Assembly (NCBI GenBank): GCA_021399445.1
Contig: JAJTUQ010000002.1
Location: forward strand, 2,480,001 to 2,544,000
DNA length: 64,000 bases
Source of the DNA: Xylogone sp. PMI_703
Taxonomy: Eukaryota; Ascomycota; Leotiomycetes
Direction: 5' to 3'
Shown: piece by piece, positions 11,101-20,897 of the stretch
Layout: the number at the start of each line of letters is the position of its first letter
How positions within the stretch are numbered: position 1 is the stretch's first letter
The notes under the pieces: generated by a model
The model's input: only the letters and a program-made list of their open reading frames with translations
Database searches by the model: none
What the model was told of the DNA's origin: nothing
Made by a program: the position numbers and the translations under genes

Positions 11101-12387
11101 AAGAAAGAAACAGAGGCTGCAGCTGATGCTTGTGAAGCAACATCATCACTGAGAACAGTGCTATCTCTTACACTGGAACGGTGTATTTGGGACAATTACC
11201 ACAAAAAACTGGAGCATCAGTTTCGAGAAAACATGTGGTTCGTTAGTGTGTCATCATTGCTTTATGCCTCGTCTCAGTCCCTGAATCTGTTCGCTATGGC
11301 GTTAGCTGTGTGGTACGGAGGAACTCTTATCTTGAAACATGAATACATAACTCAGCAATTTTTCGTGTGTTTTGTTGCTGTTATCTGGGGTTCCCAGGCA
11401 GCCACTGGAGTATTCTCCTTTGCTCCTGATATGGGAAGCTCTAAGGGAGCTGCGAGTCGGCTCAAAAGCCTCCTCTCTAGAGTTCCACTAATTGACTCCT
11501 GGTCAAACGATGGAGTCAATCTAAAGAATCTTGAAGGCCTAATTGAATTTAAGGACATTAAATTCTCATATCCAACCCGAAAGGACAAACAAGTTCTCGA
11601 GCGGATTGATTTGGTTGCTAAGCCTGGGCAATTCACTGCTATTGTGGGAGCAAGTGGGAGTGGTAAGAGTACAATTATTTCTCTTCTAGAACGTTTCTAT
11701 GAGCCGAGTTCGGGATCAATTTTAATCGATGGCAAAGAAATTGCGACGCTTAACATTAAAAACTACAGAAGTAAAATGGCACTTGTTAGTCAAGATAATA
11801 TGCTGCATATGGGAAGCATAAAGGAGAATATCATTGCGGGCAAGAAAGACGTTTCTGAAGATGATATCGTGGCTGCTTGCAAGGACGCAAATATATATGA
11901 CTTTATTGTAAGTACCATATAGAACAGATATCAACTCCGTAGTATTAACTCTATTGTTTGTAAACTAGATGTCTCTTCCCAATGGATTGAACACTCTTGT
12001 TGGTGCCAAAGGTGGCCTCCTCTCTGGTGGTCAGAGACAGCGAATAGCTATTGCAAAAGCACTTCTTCGTGACCCAAAGATTCTGTAAGACTTGTTCATC
12101 TCCACTCACCATTAGACTAACTAGACTCTAGCCTTCTAGATGAAGCTACGTCTGCTTTAGATTCCGAATCTGAGAAGTCGGTCCAGATTGCTCTCGATCG
12201 CGCATCCAATGGAAGGACAACTATAGCTATTGCTCACAGGCTAAGTACGATTCGAAAAGCAGATTGCATATATGTTCTCAGCCACGGCCGAGTAGCTGAG
12301 AGTGGAAATCACGACGAACTTATAGACCAGCATGGACTGTATTGGGAACTTGTGAGACTACAGAACCTCGGGGGCAATATCAAGTGA
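8199..12387 (+). CDS. Full-size ABCB/MDR-type efflux transporter with one frame break
   Basis: The layout is (membrane domain - ATPase) twice. Exons read 8199-8432, 8482-8593, 8656-8840, 8897-9844, 9929-11907, 11969-12084 and 12132-12387. The first ATPase shows Walker [10 protein letters not shown], signature LSGGQKQ and Walker [12 protein letters not shown]. The second shows [16 protein letters not shown] and [11 protein letters not shown]. The H-loops ([18 protein letters not shown]) are intact. Summed exons give 3,830 bases, one short of a multiple of three. The frame slips near 10,700, in the first helix of the second membrane domain, between ...GHSVN and [10 protein letters not shown]. 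Restoring one base would give about 1,276 residues, a normal size. Relatives export drugs or lipophilic toxins at the plasma membrane. Either a young pseudogene or an assembly error. Confidence 0.9.
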
Positions 12388-13483
12388 TACTTTGGCTTGC
12401 ATATCGGTGGACTGGAGTGGCAGTTTTTATTGGTTAAACTGCACTATGGAATACCTGCTTGTACTAATTGTTACATTCTTATTGCGATATAATTTCTTTC
12501 GTTAGTTGAAAATTTTCATTTGTAGTAGTATGGAGAAATAGATGAAACAGTAATGCAGATATTCCCTAAAAAGAAGACGACACTCCATAGCAGCATAGGA
12601 AATTAGAGAGAAGTTCTTCTGTACGGGCTGTCCTAATCGTATACTCCGACCTGTGACATAGTTCGATGAATACAATGGCAAAAGGCAGAAAATATGTTAC
12701 TCAATCTATGATTCTCGATATGGACTATCCTTCTATAGCAAATTTTAATCTAGCTTTGGCTTTAGGTATACCGTTAAACACGAAAGATAGATGCTATGAA
12801 CTGTATAGCTGTACGCATATATTTTCTGGACCATTGCGGGACTAGGCGCTTTTAGTGCTGAGGCTTCTATATAAAACAAAAGAGGAAACACCCTCATAAC
12901 GGGCAGCAAGAAGCGCCGCTGTGGCTGAACGGCCAGGCCAAATTGCTGTTCCAAGAGCAAGCGGGTCTAAGCTCAATCGTCTCGATGCGATTAGGGGAGA
13001 TGTAGGGCATACAGCACACGCCACGAGCGATAGCATATGCCCCGAACTCTTTTTTCATAGTGTGATATTTCCTCCTTCTCAACTGCTTCTCCTTTGAAAT
13101 CAGAATTCCTATCCGTCTTCGCTATGTTTCGCGGCCACTTTTACACGCGGAAAGTTTAGGGATATTATCAACATAGTCGGAGATATCACGTCTGTAATTT
13201 CGGGGTTAATTAAACCCCGACCAATCAATATTATTCCCAGCAGTTTCATATAAGAAATATCCGAAAAGTCAAAGTGCAGGTCATAACGAGTCGGATATTA
13301 GTTTCGATTAATAAAGTTTGAACGGTAATTCTCGGCTCGTGCCGAGGTGCAATGACGTTGGAACTATTGCGTCATTATCCCTGCTGTAGACTTTGTAGAC
13401 TTCATATATACGAGATCAGTTTAACAGTTTATATCTTGTAAGATCACAACATATTTGGGACATAAAATAGATAGATTATCAAT
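12388..13483. other. Intergenic region, no supported gene
   Basis: Overlapping short minus-strand frames at 12745-13082 share no recognisable family and overlap in several frames at once, so I leave them out. The last 300 bases should hold the promoter of the reductase-like gene. Confidence 0.5.
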
Positions 13484-14422
13484 ATGCCACGCAATATTCT
13501 CCTCCTTGGCGGTCATGGAAAGGGTAAGGTGGCCGGCTTGAAGTGCTGCTGAAATTACAAATCAATTGACATCTATAGTCGCACTTCTGATGACACCGAA
13601 ACTTCTTGCGAGAGGTTGGAATGTCACATCCGTAGTTCGGAACCCAGATCACAGAGATGATATTCTAGCAGCTGGAAAAAATGGTCCGGGGGTAGTTGAT
13701 GTTCTAGTTGAATCCATAGAAGACGTGAAGTCAGTAGTAGATGCAAAACGAATTCTGGAGAAAGTCAAACCCGAGTGGGTGATTTGGAACGCCGGTAACG
13801 TCTAAATCCTATTCCATCGTAATATACTAGTATCAAGGGGATAGATTTACTGATTTACTCAGGTGCTGGGGGTAAAGGCGGGCCTCAACGGACATTGGCC
13901 ATTGATCGAGACGCTGCCATCCATTTCACACGCGCAATCGTAGCAACGCCCTCTATCTCTAAATTCCTTATTGTATCTGCAATCAACTCACGGAGGAATA
14001 GGGCTCCTTGGTGGAGTGACGAGGGTTGGAAGCGGGTCCAGCATCAGAATGAAAATGTACTCGCAACTTATTACAAAGCAAAGCTCGCCGCAGATGAGGT
14101 CTTGACTGTTCTCGGAGAAGAACGAATAGCCAAGGAGGGTAAAGATCACTTCTCGTATATCAGCCTTCAGCCTGGCCATCTTACAGACGAAAAGGAAACG
14201 GGCAAGGTTGCACTTGGTAAAATAGATCCCATCGGCGCAGTTACAAGGGGAGATGTTGCTGAAGTCGCGGTAAGGTTGCTAGAAAATGACAAGGCTAACG
14301 GCTGGTATCAACTTTTAAATGGAGATGAGGACGTAAAAGAAGCTGTCGACAGGGTCGTCAGAGAAGGCATCAACGCTGCTGACGGAGAAGATCTGGATAC
14401 CATGAAGGCTAACATAGTTTGA
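13484..14422 (+). CDS. NAD(P)-binding reductase-like protein (NmrA/atypical SDR type)
   Basis: Three exons, 13484-13523, 13579-13794 and 13863-14422, give 271 residues. The N-terminus NILLLGGHGKVAL carries the GxxGxxA/G-type nucleotide-binding loop, split by the first intron after GGHGK. RGWNVTSVVRNPDH follows the second strand, where relatives choose between NADH and NADPH. ATYYKAKLAADEVL contains the Y-x3-K pair seen in short-chain reductases, and PGHLTDEKETGKV is typical of NAD(P)H-binding PF13460 proteins. The substrate is unknown. It lies about 1.1 kb after the ABC pump on the same strand and could belong to one detoxification group, which is only a contextual guess. Confidence 0.82.
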
Positions 14423-14511
14423 AATTTAATAGGCTGTTGAATACTTCACTTAACGAAAGGTCATAGGAGAGAATATTAGTTCGCAAATGATAAAATGTCA
14501 ATTACTCCTGC

Positions 14512-14615
14512 GCTACATAAGAAATCCTCCAATATCAATTTACCCACTTCATACTGTGTTGCTTCTGTGCTACATAGGAAATCCTCCGATATCAATTTAC
14601 CCACTTAATACTGTA
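14512..14615. repeat. Tandem duplication, period 57 bp
   Basis: The unit GCTACATAAGAAATCCTCC... from 14512 recurs from 14569 as GCTACATAGGAAATCCTCC.... The two copies match over about 46 bases with three substitutions, two of them transitions. It sits between two convergent genes, so it falls in or near their 3' ends. Confidence 0.85.
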
Positions 14616-14688
14616 TCAATACTATAACCGAATGTTCCCTACTCTATCTTCACACACTTGTGTAAAGATAATTTGCCTCTTCCCAGAA

Positions 14689-15492
14689 TCAGACTTTCCG
14701 CAAGCGTGCTACTAAAGGCTTGTTAGGGTCATCGTTATCATAAATGTACTCAGTGATAGTACCATCTGAATCCTCCTTAACCCTAACTTCTCTCATTTTG
14801 AATTCGTTGGGGTCGTGAACATCTATAAGGCTGGATCTGAACCTGCTGAGTTCTTGTTTCATCTCACGTACTATTGCATCTGTGATGTGACTTACGTCCT
14901 TCAGTTGACCTCCACGCCACTGATATCTGAGATAGGGACTATTGTCTAAAACACGTTCAAAATTGATGAAGTCATCATCTCTGATAAGAACTGTAGTGCT
15001 CTCGGCAGTAATTGCATTCCTTCGTCCTCTTCCGCTACCTTCCCATGTCAGCAGATAGCGAACGTATTTTGGATCTTCCATTTTCCTGTCGACCTTGCAC
15101 ATGAGAGCGTGGAAAGGTGAATAAGAACTGTGAGTGGAAGCGCTGATAATTTGACGGTTTCCGCCTGCTTGAAGAGGTGGCCCAATATCGAATGCATACA
15201 CCACCGGATGTCCGAGATAGCGGTCATAAATCTGTTCAAGGGAGCCTGGCATGTCTGGATCGCTCGACTCTAGCGCTGCTTCAGGGGTTTGAGTGAGTGT
15301 GGTTTCAAGGTCATGGAAAGTCTTGACAATGAAAGCATTTGGGAGTGGCTCCCCGTTTGTGGACCGGAGCTGGATATAGGCGTCTAGCTTTGTTGAATAC
15401 CAAGTGTAGTTGTTAGTTTCAACGCCACGGCAATCGTCCCACTCCAGGCCGGACGACCAGGACCGTGGAAGATCATTAGGATTGTTTGACAT
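14689..15492 (-). CDS. Hypothetical protein, 267 residues
   Basis: Single-exon frame with a good start (MSNNPNDLPRSW) and balanced composition. I do not recognise a domain. It has no signal peptide and no membrane helix, and it is rich in acidic and aromatic residues, for example LEWDDCRGVETNNYTWYST near the N-terminus and EYIYDNDDPNKPLVARLRKV at the C-terminus. It is convergent with the reductase-like gene. The length and lack of stops on this strand make it a probable real gene of a lineage-restricted family. Confidence 0.7.
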   Translation of the reverse strand: MSNNPNDLPRSWSSGLEWDDCRGVETNNYTWYSTKLDAYIQLRSTNGEPLPNAFIVKTFHDLETTLTQTPEAALESSDPDMPGSLEQIYDRYLGHPVVYAFDIGPPLQAGGNRQIISASTHSSYSPFHALMCKVDRKMEDPKYVRYLLTWEGSGRGRRNAITAESTTVLIRDDDFINFERVLDNSPYLRYQWRGGQLKDVSHITDAIVREMKQELSRFRSSLIDVHDPNEFKMREVRVKEDSDGTITEYIYDNDDPNKPLVARLRKV

Positions 15493-16763
15493 TGTGAAGT
15501 TGTTGCTTACTTGCAGCGTAATCAGATGGAAACCGGGATTGAAGTTATGTCAGATGCTGGATAACCTCTGTGTGGATGATGATCGAAAATTCGGACCGAG
15601 ATGCATCCTTTTATATTCCAATTCCTTAGTCACTGGCATGATATTTTTGTGTCTTGGAATGCCTTTCGCAGAGATGGGGATAAAGCATCCGAGCATCTTG
15701 TTGTGTTGAGAGAAAAGAATCAAAGCAAAATATATATCACAATGGGATCATTCAGAGTCTATGATATGGTTCTTTCATGTTAGATCGAGGCACAATTCGA
15801 AGTGTCAAAAGAGGCCATTGTTAGAGAATTGCACTAATTTTGGAAAGCTTCACTACTTCTTTGCATGCGTGGTCCTTCAAAGGCAAAAGCTATGTTATCA
15901 TTGACAAAGGATTGTACCCAAAATATGGTTGCCTATTGTAGGTGTACAAAGCTCGATGCGCATCGCTAACAAGCCAAAGAGGAAGGAAGGCCCGAATCTG
16001 AGTGTCAAAGAGGGAACGGGTAGGATACGGATCTGGCAGGATCTGTAGCTTGGGATCAATTGCGGTGAGACTCGAGAGAGTACAATCTTCTCGGCTAAAT
16101 TGTGTAGAAGAGAAAACAATTACACTGCCAGGATCAGTTCAGCTGATATATTTATTAATTTGTATCTGAGAAACTTAATACTTTTAAGAAAAGACAGATT
16201 TCAGCTCGAAGAATGGGATTCTAGGTGTAGAAAGGTGAGCAACCTGAGCACAAGACTTTGTAGCTGAGTCATAAACACCCAGCTCCTCGTCCAGAACGGT
16301 AGATCCGACTGTAGACAAGAAAAGTGCCAAGTACCGTAGGATTGTACCGGAGGTTGGTTAAAATAAAGTTATTCAGGAGCAATCTTACTGTACTGCCGTG
16401 CTTGCTTTTTTGACTTCCCAGTCTTACGGCAGCGGATCCACACAGTGACGAGCAAAGCTGTAACGGTCTCTAAGATTAGGCGACGTTTGTCTAATAATAA
16501 CGGCGGACTCTCGGCGAACCCTGTGAGAAGCGCTAGACCCCCAAGTGCTGGAGAACCCGCACAATTATCCAATTGGTCACATCTGCCAAGCAGGAGCTGT
16601 CATCAAAGCTTACCTCGTAAATTCTTGGCCATGGCATCTGGAGCCGATCCCAAAGCCGGATCGTCTCAAATGTATTATTAAGTCCGTGGACGCTCGTTAT
16701 GTTAAAGGGAGAAGGTTCCTATCATGTCGGGCCCCTAACAATTTCTCGTGACGACGCACTGGA
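15493..16763. other. Intergenic region, no supported gene
   Basis: Between the hypothetical protein (leftward) and the PF11951 regulator (rightward), so it probably holds two promoters. Short frames at 15410-15783, 15898-16119 and 16369-16751 overlap each other on both strands and show no family signature. Confidence 0.5.
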
Positions 16764-18733
16764 ATGGTGAACTCTACCGGCAGACGCGTGCCCAATAGTG
16801 CGGGTAAGGTTATAGCTGCTGACGAAAAGCTAACAAGAAGTGCGTTTTATCCTGACCTATGACAGATATTGAGCTAAATACATAATGTGACAGGTAGTAG
16901 TCAGACTGGCATATCCGCTTGCAGCGAAAAACCCGCGCCAACCACAGCTCAGTCCAGGTCTGTTGCTAAAGATGAAGGCGCAAAACGGAAGTATAGATCA
17001 ATCGCATCCCATAATACCACGTCTCCAACCGATCTTGAGACTTGGCGGGCAACAATTCATCGTCAGGTGAAGGAAGGCTTGCCCAAGCCTCATAGGAAAG
17101 CCGCCGATCCGAACGAGGTCGAAATATACGTCCCGTCAAGTTTTTACTCATCAACTTCGCTTGCAGCGAGGAGTCAAGCGCATCATCACCAGGGCAACTT
17201 ATCAGGATATGTAGCCACAAATGAAAAGACGCAATCGGAGTCTTTCCACGAGGAGGATGGAAAACTCGTATTCACACCACGTTTCACATCGGTTACAGTT
17301 AGTCCTGCGGGACTCGGAGCGGGCCGGGTGGACCCGTTTGCCAGTTACCCCATTCGGATGACCAAACAGGAGCAGTGGTTGATTGATCAAAGTAAGTCGG
17401 CTCCTGGCGGTGGCAAAAGAAGGGGACAGCGGATCAGAAGTAATTGTTCATCACTAACTGTCCGTACAGTGTATACTAGCCAACATCCTGCACTCAAAAC
17501 ACTCAGAGAATGGTGGCTTCCTGTGGCGATGAGACAGCCTTCCACTTTCCACCAGTTCCTTGCTAATGTTGCCTTCACACTCTCCAGAGCACGGGGTGAA
17601 GGACCTGGAAGTGCCTGGGATCGAGTCTCCTTTCTCTATTACTCGCGCGCAATTGAGTTATTAAACAGTCAATTGAAGGATCCCAAGCTCAGGGTAACAG
17701 ACAATGTTGTAGCAACTGTGCTCACTTTCATTAGCTATAGTGTAAGCACTTACTTTCATTCAAGAAAACCTCAGAGTTCTGACTCAGCAATAGATCCTAA
17801 TTGAGGATGCACAGGGTTGGAGAGTGCACTTAGAAGGATTAGTGAAAGCAATAAAGTCTTGGGGAGGGCATGAATTAGTGGAGAATGACCTGATGCTTAG
17901 TCGCCTGCTCTTTTGGTTTGTGCAACCACTACTGTCTCTTCCCGTCGTATCGATGGTACAATTGCTTTGAACAGGCACTAATATTCGACTCTCTCAGTAT
18001 CGATATTTCTGGTGCAGCACAGCATGATATCAAGCCACGATTTCCACAACCCACAAGACTCCTGGAAGAGGCAAGGAAAACGGTTATCGTCCCGCCGATT
18101 TCACCCGATGATCCGTCCTTATCACCGTGGAAGTTGCTTCCTCTGAGTCCGGAGATATCTGTCGTATTTGACGATTTGAATAGAATTATCCAACATGCCT
18201 TGTCCAGAAGCAGACAAAATCAGCCATGGAAACATGTCAACTTCATTGTACTCTGGATTGATCCCATAATGCACGGGTTACTGAGCATGAATTCCGAAAT
18301 TGACCTGGACGATACTCCAAGTATCATCCAGGAGGCTTGTAGGATCGGTATATTTTTGTTCCTAGGAGAGATCCGGAGAAAATGTGGTGCCGTTTGTCTC
18401 TCAAATGGCATATATGTCTCTAAGCTGAAGCATCTGCTTACGATATCCGAGGGGCGCATGAATTGGGCCCCATTCGGCAACCTCTGTCTCTGGTTACTCT
18501 ATTTTGGTATGTTGGAGAGCATACAGCAATCGGAAACGGAGTGGTATGCCAAATCTATCAATCTCGTCAGAAAGCGGCTGAGAATAGAGTCTTGGACCTA
18601 TCTCGTGGCTTCTGTAAAGGGATTCCTCTGGTTTGATGATATTTTTGATCCGGAAATCGAAAAGGTTCGAGAAAAGACGGCGACGGCATTATTAGCACTG
18701 GGGAAGGAACCAATACTAGCAACTGAGGCTTAG
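16764..18733 (+). CDS. Fungal-specific regulator of the PF11951 type, no zinc cluster
   Basis: Five exons: 16764-16803, 16894-17391, 17470-17741, 17794-17919 and 17975-18733, totalling 564 residues. The ATG at 16764 (MVNSTGRRVPNSAG) is preceded by an in-frame stop and joins through a 90-bp intron to the long second exon. HPALKTLREWWLPVAMRQPS, then a block ending VTDNVVATVLTFIS, then EDAQGWRVHLEGLVKAIKSW follow the order of the fungal transcription factor domain PF11951. The N-terminus is basic (KRKYRS) but has no cysteine cluster, as in many members of this family. It may act as a nuclear regulator or have lost DNA binding. The third and fourth junctions are less certain. Confidence 0.8.
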
Positions 18734-19219
18734 GTTATGACTGCAGAGTTGTGCCTGTAATGCTGCGCTGGAAAGTGGTGTTCCTGCTGCACACAAGGTT
18801 GTAGCTGTAAAATCAGGAGGGCAGTTATTTTTCATATTTCATATTAAGGAGCAATTCATATGAGGTTAGCAGCGGCGTCAGGCGCAATAAGGCTTAGAAT
18901 AGCTTTATACGGTCAAGATGTGTTTATCTGCAATATTCTTTTCGTACCTGTCTATAACTTTCCCTCGGAATTAATATGAGCTACACCACCCTATTGACAT
19001 CCCCCGGTGCGAGCCGCCAAATAAATTTGTATATACGAAAGTGTCATTTAATCCTCATATTAAGAAGCCTGCATTTTTGTATCATGCCCAGGAAAAGCGG
19101 GTTGTATATCTACATCAACACATCGCTCCAGAGTCGAAATCCCGATATCAAACGCCATAACCGCACAAATGCCCGTAACAACAACAAGGTTACACATCTA
19201 GAAGAGAGAGAAAGAAGCC
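18734..19219. other. Intergenic region between convergent genes
   Basis: No gene seen. The plus-strand frame at 18976-19308 runs into the Sec72 coding region on the other strand and looks accidental. Confidence 0.5.
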
Positions 19220-19819
19220 TCACGAAGACCTGCCAGCCCTTGTCTCAATCTCTTTCAATAGCGCTACCAGATCAGCCTCATTTCCTTCCATCTCTAGCCC
19301 TCGAGTAACCCACTCCCTGGCCTCCTGGTACCGGTTCATCTCCATCAAACACCTTCCTTTCCGCCACCAGGCCTTTGCATTCCCCACCTTCTTAGCCTCG
19401 ACACTGCTCTCCGCATCAATGCTGCCCTCGGCCCAGTTCTGCGTAGCCATGTGCGCCTGTGCCCGATTCGCATACAGACTGGCCACCTCATCACGCACGA
19501 GTCCACAGGGCTCCCACGGTGGTCGCGTCAAAGCCATCTGAAGGCCTAGAGAATAGAATTTTATTGCCTCTGCGTGCTTGGCTTTACGGAATTCGTTGTT
19601 GCCTGACTCGCGGAGCTTAGTGATTTGCGCCGAGCGCTTTGGGTTCACTGGGACGGGCGGTGGGGGCACTGGAGTCTCAATTGACAGCAGGGCACGGTGG
19701 AGGGCATTGAGAGTTGCGAGTTCCTCGTTGAGAGCGCGGGAGCTTGAGGTGGAGGTTATGGCTTTTGATGCTGGATCGAGGTGGATGGGAAGAAGAGTGA
19801 AGGTTTCCGGGTCCTCCAT
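19220..19819 (-). CDS. sec72: ER translocation protein Sec72 (TPR subunit of the Sec63 complex)
   Basis: Intronless, 199 residues, close to the known size of Sec72. The N-terminal half (residues 1-60) is the family-specific part (FTLLPIHLDPASKAI...LNALHRALLS). Residues 70-190 form tetratricopeptide repeats: LRESGNNEFRKAKHAEAIKFYS, EVASLYANRAQAHMATQNW and AKAWWRKGRCLMEMNRYQEA. Sec72 sits on the cytosolic face of the ER. With Sec62, Sec63 and Sec71 it helps post-translational import, its repeats receiving Hsp70-bound precursors. Start chosen at MEDPETF, the only ATG that keeps the N-terminal motif. Confidence 0.93.
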   Translation of the reverse strand: MEDPETFTLLPIHLDPASKAITSTSSSRALNEELATLNALHRALLSIETPVPPPPVPVNPKRSAQITKLRESGNNEFRKAKHAEAIKFYSLGLQMALTRPPWEPCGLVRDEVASLYANRAQAHMATQNWAEGSIDAESSVEAKKVGNAKAWWRKGRCLMEMNRYQEAREWVTRGLEMEGNEADLVALLKEIETRAGRSS

Positions 19820-20897
19820 TGCGCGAAATAATAAAATATGTCGCCTTTAGATGAAAATGCTCGTTATTTGCGAATCAAGGGAAATTTTCAAGCCCAAGAC
19901 TGTGCGACACTTCTGTCGTGCTTGTGGTGATGCTGTTGCTAGGAATTTTGTAAGTGACAGATAGTTAAGGACAGCTTTCAGTGTTTGCCCTCTAATCAAA
20001 CATCTCCGGTTGATCGATAAGGTCTGAGGCCTGTGCTTCCAGTGAGATCATGTAAGCATACAGGGGAGGGGATAACACTCCGTCCTGCTTACATCTACAA
20101 GGCTGGATGGGACGTTGTCTCACCTCAAATACAGTAATAGTTGGCAAGTGGTATTGGTTTGAAAATCAGTTCATCTGCTACACTCACGTGTATCATTACC
20201 CAGAATGATCGGGGTGGTCAAGTGATGATGAAAGCCCAGGCGGATCACATCCTGGTAACTTTGTCAAGTTATCCACCTGCTCTGCCTTGTCGCATGTATG
20301 CATGTGTGCGGCTGAGGGTTGCTGAGGGTTATATATCAACGATCTGTTTAGGAGTATTACTGGGTTTTACTTTTGTATTAAGCCGTTATTTGTTTCTGGA
20401 ATATAACCGTGTGTCTGTTTATACTCAAAGAACCATCTCAGCATATCATCGCTGAATCGTTCCTTAGCTATACCCTCACCTAAACTATCAACTATGTTTG
20501 GCGTATTTCATACCATCTGGGAAGAAGTATATGACCTTTGGGACGCAGTTCTCTACGGCTTGGGAAGCTGCTTGACACGTTGTGGATTATAAAATGATCC
20601 TCTCAATTTATACGGCGAAGATGCAGCCATACGGATCACTTAGATATATGCCATCATTTTTTTATCAGGAGTGAGTGTGAATCCATCTCTGAAAATCAAA
20701 CCTTCATGACTTTGCTCAAGAAGACCGGAATGTGCACAGGTTTAATTAGCACACGATCGGATTTATGGGATGTTTGAATACCTCAAGCGGGAAAGCGAGA
20801 TCTAACTATTGGTTGGATAGGAGTAGCATTTGGCTGGCAGATACGGAGTACATTCAAAGTTAATTTTCGGAATTCCATTTGATTTTATTGGTTTATA
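19820..20897. other. Intergenic region, no supported gene
   Basis: About 1.1 kb between the start of Sec72 and the 3' end of the SNF2 gene. A 104-codon plus-strand frame at 20141-20455 has no recognisable features. Direct repetition of GCTGAGGGTT near 20312-20330 is minor. Confidence 0.45.

Noticed and set aside
12745..13082. Small minus-strand genes
   Set aside because: Three overlapping frames with different translations and no start or domain support.
16887..17804. Start of the PF11951 gene at 16887
   Set aside because: That position is a GTG inside a predicted intron; the ATG at 16764 with a 90-bp intron explains the frame better.
5824..18733. Secondary-metabolite gene cluster
   Set aside because: There are regulators, a pump and a reductase-like gene, but no backbone synthase, P450 or terpene cyclase.
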